Source of the DNA: Gammaproteobacteria bacterium
Lineage (GTDB): Bacteria > Pseudomonadota > Gammaproteobacteria > Steroidobacterales > Steroidobacteraceae
Direction: 5' to 3'
NCBI GenBank assembly: GCA_005877965.1
Contig: VBNP01000042.1
Location: 1 to 11,928 of the forward strand
Length of the DNA: 11,928 bases
Below, one piece after another: positions 6,488-11,928 of the stretch. Every line of letters begins with the position of its first letter. The stretch's first letter is position 1. Under the pieces are notes generated by a model. It saw nothing but the letters and a program-made list of their open reading frames with translations, ran no database searches and was not told where the DNA came from. A program made the translations under genes and the position numbers.

Positions 6488-7222
6488 CTAGGTCCGTAAA
6501 TAAGAAGCGCCGTTCACGTCCAGAACCGCGCCAGTCATACTTGCCGGCGCGTCGAGAGTGCAATACGTGACGACCTGCGCGACCTCGTCCGGGGTTGCGA
6601 CCCGCCCCAACGGTTGGTCGGCCAGGACTGCCTTGTCCCGCACCAGATCAGCCACTCTCTGTGTCGACACCCAGCCGGGCGCGACGACGAATACGTAGAC
6701 GCCCCTCGGTGCCAACACCTTGGCCAGCGTCTGGCTGAGCGCATTCATACCGGCCTTGCTCGCGGCGTACGCCGGCGCATCGGGCTCTCCCCGAAAGGCA
6801 CTGCGGGAGGAGACGTTGACGATCCTTCCGCCACCCTGCTCTACCATCTGGCGCGCGGCGCAATAGGAAAGGTGTGCCGGACCGCTCAGATTGATCGCAA
6901 GCGTGCGCTGCCACGCCGCTGTCCAGTCTGCGTAGTCGGTAGTCAGCGGCGGATGAGTCGGAAAGATGCCCGCGTTGTTCACGACCCCATCAATGCGCTG
7001 AAGCGCGCAAGCCTCCTGCCAGAGGCGTTCGATCGACGCCGGATTGCCGAGATCGGCCCGGATGATAGTGTGGCCAACGCCTTTCATGGCCTGCCTCGTC
7101 GCCTCCGCTGCGGCCCGGTCAGACTGGTAGTGCAGCACGACCGTGACGCCACGCAGAGCCAGGGCCTTGCAAATAGCCGCACCAATGCCGCCCGAAGCCC
7201 CGGTCACGAGTATGTGGGTCAT
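6488..7222 (-). CDS. Short-chain dehydrogenase/reductase, FabG-like
   Basis: This is a 244-residue classical SDR, an NAD(P)-dependent oxidoreductase with one Rossmann domain. Visible motifs are the cofactor loop TGASGGIG (7-14), NNAG (82-85), the catalytic tetrad N111, S139 (in NVSSRSAF), Y152 and K156 (YAASK), and PGW after the sixth strand. The C-terminus MTGAVLDVNGASYLRT is typical of 3-oxoacyl-ACP reductase-like enzymes. No fatty-acid or polyketide genes are adjacent, so it is probably a stand-alone reductase of unknown substrate rather than the housekeeping FabG. Residues after the glycine motif (HYQSDR) carry Arg36, which would be compatible with NADPH use; this is inference. ATG is preceded by GGAG at nine bases. 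It diverges from the S9 peptidase and converges with the small protein gene. Confidence 0.93.
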   Translation of the reverse strand: MTHILVTGASGGIGAAICKALALRGVTVVLHYQSDRAAAEATRQAMKGVGHTIIRADLGNPASIERLWQEACALQRIDGVVNNAGIFPTHPPLTTDYADWTAAWQRTLAINLSGPAHLSYCAARQMVEQGGGRIVNVSSRSAFRGEPDAPAYAASKAGMNALSQTLAKVLAPRGVYVFVVAPGWVSTQRVADLVRDKAVLADQPLGRVATPDEVAQVVTYCTLDAPASMTGAVLDVNGASYLRT

Positions 7223-7276
7223 GCTTCAACACTCCGACACCTCATGGATGCGTCATGGTCAGGGGGCGCGGACTTT

Positions 7277-7305
7277 TCGACAAGGCCCCACTTATTTGAA
7301 ATAGT
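7277..7305 (+). promoter_or_regulatory. Sigma-70-like promoter for the S9 peptidase
   Basis: TCGACA (7277-7282, one mismatch to TTGACA), a spacer of exactly 17 bases, and AATAGT (7300-7305, four of six to TATAAT) lie in the only AT-rich patch of the divergent intergenic region. Transcription would begin near 7312, about 40 bases before the chosen start. The 11-base palindrome TATTTGAAATA (7293-7303) overlaps the -10 box and could be an operator. Confidence 0.45.
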
Positions 7306-7351
7306 AGCAGTGTAGAACTGGGCCGGAGATCGCAATTTGACGGGAGCCTGG

Positions 7352-9433
7352 ATGTTCCACCTAACGGCATCAGGGACGGCCGGGCGCTCCTGTGCTGGCT
7401 CGATGAATGAACACGTGGCTGCCGTGGGTTGCAGCGTGGCAACCATACTCCTTTGCGGCATGCTCGCGAAACCTGCGGCAGCGCAGGGGGCGCCTGTTAC
7501 GGCGGTGCTGGATACGCTCAGTTCCGTGCATCCCTTTGGCGAGGTCGCAATCTCGCCGGACGCAAGACGCGTGGTCTACGGCAGCGTGGTTACCGGCAAG
7601 CGTGCCGGGGCCGAGGTCGACGTGTCGGCGCTCTGGATCGCCCAGGCGAGCGACGGATCCGGCGCGGCTCGCTTGACGGCTTGCCCGGGGTCGGTGTGTG
7701 ACGAGCATAGCGCCGCCTGGTCGCCCGACGGGACGCAGGTCGCGTTCGTCACGACTGACGCGAAGGAGCAAACGCAGATTGCAATCGCCACCGCCAGCGA
7801 TCGCAACGTGAAGATCATCACCCGCGCCCACGGCCCGCTGGACACACCCCGCTGGTCTTCCGACGGCAGTCGCATTGCTTTTCTGTACTCCGAGGGTGCA
7901 CCCAAGACGCCAGGCCCCCTCAATCCGCTCGCGCGCGACGCAGGCGTGCTGTCCTCGACCGTGTACGAGCAGCGGCTGGCGTTGATTTCCGCGCACGGCG
8001 GGAACGCAACACTGCTCGGCCCGGCCGATCTGAACATCTACGAATACGATTGGTCGCCCGACGGCAAGCGTTTCGCGATCACGGCCGCGCGCGGCTCCGG
8101 TGATGACAACTGGTGGATCGCCGAACTCGACTTGCTCGATGCGCAAAGCGGCGCGCTGACCACTCTCGTAAGACCGCATCTGCAGATCGCCTCGCCGCGC
8201 TGGTCGGGGGACGGCACGCGCATCGCGTACATCGGCGGCCTCATGAGTGACCAGGGCATCACCGGGGGCGACATCTACGTGGTGCCCGCCGCCGGCGGCG
8301 CCCCGGTTGACGCCACTGCGGGCCTGGCGGGCTCCGTACAGACGATTACCTGGAATGCTTCGGCTACGCGCATACTCGCCACCGAGTTTGCCGCGGGCGA
8401 CGCGGTGCTCGCCACAATCGACGTCGATTCGAAGTCGCGGCGCGAGCTATGGCGCGCTCCGCAGATGATCTGGGCGAACTGTCTGCTGGGCTTCACGCCA
8501 GGCGACGCGGGCATATCGCTTTCAAGGAACGCGGCCCTCTCGGCCGTCATTCGTCAATCGTATACATCGCCGCCCGAAGTGGCGACCGGGCCGCCCGGCA
8601 AGTGGGAGCCCATCACCCGGGCCAATGCCGGCGTGAAGCCGATCACCGGCAAGGCGAGCAACGTGTTCTGGAAGAGCGACAGCTTCAGCGTTCAAGGGAT
8701 GCTGATCGAACCGCCCTCGGTCGTGCAGGCAAGGCGGTACCCTCTGGTTGTCGTGGTGCATGGCGGCCCGGCGTACGCGCACTATCCGCTCTTCCCGGCG
8801 AGCCCGGATTCGTTCGACGCGGTCCTTGCCAGCCAGGGCTACTTCGTGTTCAAGCCCAATCCGCGCGGCAGCTACGGTCAGGGCGAGGCATTCACGCAGG
8901 CCAACGTCAAGGACTTCGGCTACGGCGACCTGCGCGACATCCTGAGCGGTGTCGACGCCGCGCAGAAGACTGCGCCGATCGATCCGGAGCGGGTCGGGAT
9001 CACCGGCTGGAGCTACGGCGGCTACATGACCATGTGGGCCCTGACCCAGACGGACCGCTTCAAAGCGGCGGTCGCAGGCGCAGGACTTTCAGATTGGCTC
9101 AGTTACTACGGCACGAACAACATCGATACGTGGATGATCCCCTACTTCGGCGCCTCGGTCTACGACGACCCGAATGTGTACGCACGCAGTTCGCCGATGA
9201 CGTTCATCAAGAACGTGCACGCACCGACTCTGATCGTAGGCGGCGACCGCGATGCGGAGGTGCCGATCACGCAGTCCTACGAATACTGGAACGCTCTGCG
9301 GCGTCTCGGCGTAAGGACGGAGTTCGTCGTTTACCCCGACGAGGGACATTTTTTCTTCAGACGCGCCGATCAGGTCGACGTCGCGTCGCGCGTGGTCAAC
9401 TGGTTCAATGCTTACCTGAAGCCGGGCCCATGA
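7352..9433 (+). CDS. Exported S9 family peptidase (prolyl oligopeptidase/acylaminoacyl-peptidase-like)
   Basis: This 693-residue serine peptidase of the prolyl-oligopeptidase clan cleaves short peptides, often dipeptides or acylated residues from the N-terminus. An N-terminal hydrophobic signal segment (about 22-40, ending PAAAQG) indicates export. A beta-propeller of WD40-like (PD40) repeats follows, recognisable by SAAWSPDGTQVAFVT, PRWSSDGSRIAFLY, YDWSPDGKRFAITA and PRWSGDGTRIAYIGG. The C-terminal alpha/beta hydrolase domain has VVVHGGPAY (oxyanion region), the nucleophile in GWSYGGYM (S554), aspartate in GGDRDAEVP (D634) and histidine in PDEGHFFF (H666), so the triad is complete. The ATG at 7352 has GGGAG five bases upstream. 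An internal ATG at 7403 gives a more compact signal peptide but lacks a ribosome binding site, and a TTG at 7337 is also possible. It is likely monocistronic, with a promoter just upstream and a convergent neighbour downstream. Confidence 0.92.
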   Translation: MFHLTASGTAGRSCAGSMNEHVAAVGCSVATILLCGMLAKPAAAQGAPVTAVLDTLSSVHPFGEVAISPDARRVVYGSVVTGKRAGAEVDVSALWIAQASDGSGAARLTACPGSVCDEHSAAWSPDGTQVAFVTTDAKEQTQIAIATASDRNVKIITRAHGPLDTPRWSSDGSRIAFLYSEGAPKTPGPLNPLARDAGVLSSTVYEQRLALISAHGGNATLLGPADLNIYEYDWSPDGKRFAITAARGSGDDNWWIAELDLLDAQSGALTTLVRPHLQIASPRWSGDGTRIAYIGGLMSDQGITGGDIYVVPAAGGAPVDATAGLAGSVQTITWNASATRILATEFAAGDAVLATIDVDSKSRRELWRAPQMIWANCLLGFTPGDAGISLSRNAALSAVIRQSYTSPPEVATGPPGKWEPITRANAGVKPITGKASNVFWKSDSFSVQGMLIEPPSVVQARRYPLVVVVHGGPAYAHYPLFPASPDSFDAVLASQGYFVFKPNPRGSYGQGEAFTQANVKDFGYGDLRDILSGVDAAQKTAPIDPERVGITGWSYGGYMTMWALTQTDRFKAAVAGAGLSDWLSYYGTNNIDTWMIPYFGASVYDDPNVYARSSPMTFIKNVHAPTLIVGGDRDAEVPITQSYEYWNALRRLGVRTEFVVYPDEGHFFFRRADQVDVASRVVNWFNAYLKPGP

Positions 9434-9443
9434 GAGAACCGCA

Positions 9444-9456
9444 CGTCCCACGGACG
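9444..9456. terminator. Small stem-loop between convergent peptidase and CbbY genes
   Basis: CGTCC (9444-9448) and GGACG (9452-9456) form a 5-bp stem with a 3-base loop in the 44-base gap between two convergent stop codons. The position suits a bidirectional terminator. The stem is short and no T-run follows on either strand. Confidence 0.2.
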
Positions 9457-9477
9457 CGGCCACCCCCCGGGCTCGTA

Positions 9478-10329
9478 TCATGGCTCGCACCCAGCGGGGC
9501 TCGATATGAGCGGCGTGGGGCTGTGCGCACACCAGTGGATGATCTGCTCGAGACTGATACGCGTGGCGCGCGGATCGGCGCCCGGCCGCCAACCGTCGCT
9601 CCGTCCGAGTGACGGACCGAACGCCAGCGCGCCAACGGCAGCGCAGGCGGGGAAATAATGGCTATGCGTGACGATTACGGGTACGCCGGCGCGCTGCGCC
9701 GCCTCGAGGCCCGCCGGGGCATCCTCGATCGCCACGGCCTGGTGCGGGCGCAGTCGCAGGGCTTCAAGCGCGAGCCGGTAAACCTGCGGATCGGGCTTCT
9801 TTCGCGGCGCCTCGTCGGCGCAGACGACTGTCGCGAAGTGATGCTCCCAGTGGCTGCCGAGATGCCACTCGAGCAAGGCCGCGACATTGCCGCGGCTCGT
9901 GGTGGTGACGATGCCCATTGGCAGATGAGCACGGCAACAATCCGACAGCAGTTCCGCGACACCCGCGCGCAGGGGTAACTCGCCACGGCGTACGATCCCT
10001 GCGTAGATCTGGTTTTTCAGGCGGTGCAGCGTATTGGCAAGTGCCTCGCACTGGCGCGCATCCCTCGGGGCCTCTTCTCTGCGGCTCATGTCGCACACAA
10101 GCCGCTCACGGCCTCCGGCCACCGCGAGCAGCTCGCCGTAATGCTGTTCGCTCCAGCGCCACGGCATGCCTAGCGCCTCAAAAGCGCGATTGAAAGCCAC
10201 CAGGTGCCCGTCGCGCTCGGTTTCGGCCAACGTGCCATCGACGTCCCAGAGCAGGGCCTTGAACACGCGGCGGTCCGCGGCCGCACGCTGCGAGCGCTCG
10301 CGGCGCGCCCGCCCGGCGGCGCTGCGCAT
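9478..10329 (-). CDS. cbbY: CbbY-type HAD phosphatase (xylulose-1,5-bisphosphate phosphatase)
   Basis: This is a HAD-superfamily phosphatase. CbbY dephosphorylates xylulose-1,5-bisphosphate, a misfire product that inhibits Rubisco. The diagnostic N-terminal motif LLWDVDGTLAETERDGHLVA carries the nucleophile D29, the acid/base D31 and the AETE stretch characteristic of CbbY. Motif II is IVTTTSRGN (T142), motif III KKPDP (K178) and motif IV AIEDAPAGLEAA (E202/D203). At 283 residues it is longer than usual (about 230-255), with an Arg/Ala-rich 20-odd-residue N-terminal extension and a longer C-terminus. The start is uncertain: ATG at 10327-10329 is chosen, but TTG at 10345-10347 overlaps the preceding stop codon (TTGA) and could be translationally coupled. 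Neither has a good ribosome binding site. It is the third gene after transketolase and Gph. The neighbours make CbbY more likely than a generic beta-phosphoglucomutase-like enzyme. Confidence 0.87.
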   Translation of the reverse strand: MRSAAGRARRERSQRAAADRRVFKALLWDVDGTLAETERDGHLVAFNRAFEALGMPWRWSEQHYGELLAVAGGRERLVCDMSRREEAPRDARQCEALANTLHRLKNQIYAGIVRRGELPLRAGVAELLSDCCRAHLPMGIVTTTSRGNVAALLEWHLGSHWEHHFATVVCADEAPRKKPDPQVYRLALEALRLRPHQAVAIEDAPAGLEAAQRAGVPVIVTHSHYFPACAAVGALAFGPSLGRSDGWRPGADPRATRISLEQIIHWCAHSPTPLISSPAGCEP

Positions 10330-10343
10330 TGCCCGGGAGTCAC

Positions 10344-11081
10344 TCAAGCGGTGAGGTTGCGCCGCTGGGACGGTCTGCCGCGGTCAGTCAGAAGTGCGGG
10401 CAGGCCGTCCACGCTCTCCACGAACGCATCGCACGGCAGCGCACGCGGGTCAGCTCCCTCGTTGTAACCATAGGGCACGCACACGACGGCCAGCCCCGCG
10501 GCGCGCGCGGCGAGCACGTCGGTCAACGAGTCGCCTACCATCAGCGTCTGAGCCGGCCGAACCTCAAGTTCCTCACAGGCGCTCAGCAGGGGTTGCGGAT
10601 GCGGCTTGCGATGCATGCCGGCATCCCCACCCACCACGACGTCGATCCAGTGACTCAGACCCAGGCGAGTCAGCACGCTAACGGACGCCTTTGTCGGCTT
10701 GTTGGTCACCACTGCAAGGCGCAAGCCCAGGCGGTGCAGCTCAGCAAGCCCCGCGGCCACTCCCGGGTACACGCGCGTCTGGATTTCACCGAGTTCGTGA
10801 ATCCGCTCGTAATGAAAGTGGAATCGCTCGAGCAGGAGCGCGGCGTCGGAGGATTGTCCGGCAGCTCCAAGTCGCGCAACGGCGCGCTGTATCAGAGTGG
10901 GCACACCTCGTCCGATGAGCACGCGGACCTGAGCCGGAGTGAGGCTCGTGAGTTTCTGCTCGGCGAGCGCGCGGTTCAATGCGACGCTGATGTCGGCGGC
11001 GGTATCAAGGAGCGTGCCGTCGAGGTCGAACAGCACCGCCCGCACGGACCGCGCAGACAGATGATCCGGGGCGATGCTCAT
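10344..11081 (-). CDS. gph: Phosphoglycolate phosphatase (Gph/CbbZ)
   Basis: This is a 245-residue cytosolic HAD phosphatase that converts 2-phosphoglycolate, the product of Rubisco oxygenation and of some DNA repair, to glycolate. Motif I is VLFDLDGTLLDTAADI (nucleophile D19, acid/base D21). Next come the helical cap, motif II VVTNKPT (T126), motif III HRKPHP (K159) and motif IV MVGDSLTDVLAARAAG (D184, D188). The order and wording of these motifs are typical of Gph. The ATG is chosen because it overlaps the transketolase stop codon in an ATGA (11078-11081), a common sign of translational coupling; a longer in-frame reading to 11120 would intrude on transketolase. In autotroph operons this gene is called cbbZ and often follows cbbT, as here. 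Bacteria that are not autotrophs also have gph, so only the context suggests the Calvin-cycle role. Confidence 0.92.
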   Translation of the reverse strand: MSIAPDHLSARSVRAVLFDLDGTLLDTAADISVALNRALAEQKLTSLTPAQVRVLIGRGVPTLIQRAVARLGAAGQSSDAALLLERFHFHYERIHELGEIQTRVYPGVAAGLAELHRLGLRLAVVTNKPTKASVSVLTRLGLSHWIDVVVGGDAGMHRKPHPQPLLSACEELEVRPAQTLMVGDSLTDVLAARAAGLAVVCVPYGYNEGADPRALPCDAFVESVDGLPALLTDRGRPSQRRNLTA

Positions 11082-11928
11082 GACCACTTGCCCTGCACCA
11101 GCGCGCACGCGCGCGCGCAAATCGCCTGCGGCGTCAGGCCGAGTTCCGCCGCCACCTGCGCCGCCGGCGCGGACTCGCCGAATCGATCGATGCCGAGCAC
11201 GTCACCGTCAAAGCCGGTATAGGCCCGCCAGAAGTTGCTCACGCCCGCCTCGATCGCCAGAACCGGCAGCGCACGCGGCAGCACCGTCGCGCGATAGTCG
11301 GCGCTCTGCCGATCGAACTGAGCGCAGTTGGGCATTGAAACCACGCGGGCGGCGATGCCCCCCGCGCCGAGCATCTCGCGCGCACGCATGGCGAGGGCGA
11401 CTTCCGAGCCGGTCGCGAGCAGCGTGATGGTGGCGGGTCCGTCGCTGTCGGCAAGGACGTAGCCGCCCCTGCGGACCTCATCGAGCTGCCGTGCGCTGCG
11501 TGCAAAGTGCGGCAGGCTTTGGCGCGACAGCAGCAGGCATGTCGGCCCATCATGTCGCTCGATCGCGGCCTGCCAGGCCACCAGCGTCTCGACGGCATCG
11601 CACGGGCGCCAGACTTCATTGTTAGGAATCAGACGAAGGCTGCTCGCGTGTTCCACCGGCTGGTGCGTCGGACCGTCTTCGCCGAGACTGACGCTGTCGT
11701 GCGTGAATACGTGGATCACCCGCTGACGCATGAGCGCCGCCATGCGTACGGCATTGCGGCTGTAGTCCGAGAACGTGAGAAAGGTGCCCCCGTAGGGCAG
11801 GTAGCCGCCATGCAGTGCGATGCCGTTCATCACCGCGCTCATGCCGAACTCGCGCACGCCGTAGTTGATGTGGTTGCCCCAGCCGCCACGGCGCACGGCG
11901 ATGCTGCTGCGCGTCGCAGTGAGGTTCG
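11078..11928 (-). CDS. tkt: Transketolase, C-terminal part (5' end beyond window)
   Basis: This is the last 282 codons of transketolase, the thiamine-diphosphate enzyme that moves two-carbon units between sugar phosphates in the pentose phosphate and Calvin cycles. The visible portion begins in the pyrimidine-binding domain with NHINYGVREFGMSAVMNGIA. It continues with THDSVSLGEDGPTHQPVEHA and SLRLIPNNEVWRPCDAVET, which closely follow the classical bacterial enzyme. The C-terminal domain has TLLATGSEVALAM, ARVVSMPNCAQFDRQ and LGIDRFGESAPAAQV. No frameshift or lost motif is seen, and the frame stays open to the window edge. Its stop codon overlaps the gph start. As the promoter-proximal gene of a tkt-gph-cbbY run it is likely cbbT of a Calvin-cycle operon, but the housekeeping tktA paralogue cannot be excluded from this fragment. 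Confidence 0.95.
   Translation of the reverse strand, partial: NLTATRSSIAVRRGGWGNHINYGVREFGMSAVMNGIALHGGYLPYGGTFLTFSDYSRNAVRMAALMRQRVIHVFTHDSVSLGEDGPTHQPVEHASSLRLIPNNEVWRPCDAVETLVAWQAAIERHDGPTCLLLSRQSLPHFARSARQLDEVRRGGYVLADSDGPATITLLATGSEVALAMRAREMLGAGGIAARVVSMPNCAQFDRQSADYRATVLPRALPVLAIEAGVSNFWRAYTGFDGDVLGIDRFGESAPAAQVAAELGLTPQAICARACALVQGKWS

Noticed and set aside
6456..6490. TAGAGC/GCTCTA inverted repeat spanning the convergent stops of the small protein and dehydrogenase as a terminator
   Set aside because: There are only six pairs with a 23-base spacer and no T-run, and the arms coincide with the two stop codons; this is probably chance.
7219..7461. An 80-codon minus-strand frame whose stop overlaps the dehydrogenase start
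   Set aside because: The ATGA-type overlap is attractive, but the frame crosses the promoter and signal-peptide region of the opposite peptidase gene and has no recognisable features.
10329..11222. A 297-codon plus-strand frame opposite gph
   Set aside because: It is antisense to a gene with all HAD motifs and shows no domain of its own.

Overview
The window is GC-rich, tightly packed bacterial DNA with Shine-Dalgarno starts and typical proteobacterial gene content. The best guess is a Gammaproteobacterium or Betaproteobacterium; this is inferred from protein style and the cbb-type gene cluster, not from a marker gene. No rRNA, convincing tRNA, CRISPR array, insertion sequence or phage gene was seen.

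Layout. Positions 1-790 (+) hold a decayed subtilisin-like (S8) protease that starts before the window, has an internal frameshift and lacks its catalytic-serine segment. It runs head-on into a class V aminotransferase (792-2015, -). Next, on the same strand, is a secreted phosphoesterase of the acid phosphatase/phospholipase C family (2219-4114, -). A 12-bp perfect hairpin lies between these two, and an 11-bp inverted repeat masks the phosphoesterase ribosome binding site. Divergent from it is a large MttB-type (trimethylamine/betaine) methyltransferase homologue without pyrrolysine (4359-5888, +). A 234-bp non-coding stretch rich in short dyads leads to a small uncharacterised protein (6123-6458, +). 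A short-chain dehydrogenase (6488-7222, -) and an exported S9 prolyl-oligopeptidase-like peptidase (7352-9433, +) diverge from a shared intergenic region that contains a recognisable sigma-70-like promoter.

The right end (9478-11928, -) is the clearest functional unit. A transketolase (cut by the window edge), a phosphoglycolate phosphatase and a CbbY-type HAD phosphatase are transcribed in that order with overlapping or nearly abutting ends. They match CbbT, CbbZ and CbbY of Calvin-Benson-Bassham operons. Transketolase regenerates pentose phosphates, Gph removes the Rubisco oxygenation product 2-phosphoglycolate, and CbbY removes xylulose-1,5-bisphosphate, a Rubisco inhibitor. This suggests an autotrophic or facultatively autotrophic host whose Rubisco genes would lie outside the window. 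The left two-thirds look like individually regulated metabolic and exported-enzyme genes rather than one pathway.

No clearly new multi-gene system is visible. The items most worth a second look are the hairpin over the phosphoesterase ribosome binding site, the stand-alone MttB homologue, the small conserved-looking protein, and the T-Z-Y gene arrangement.
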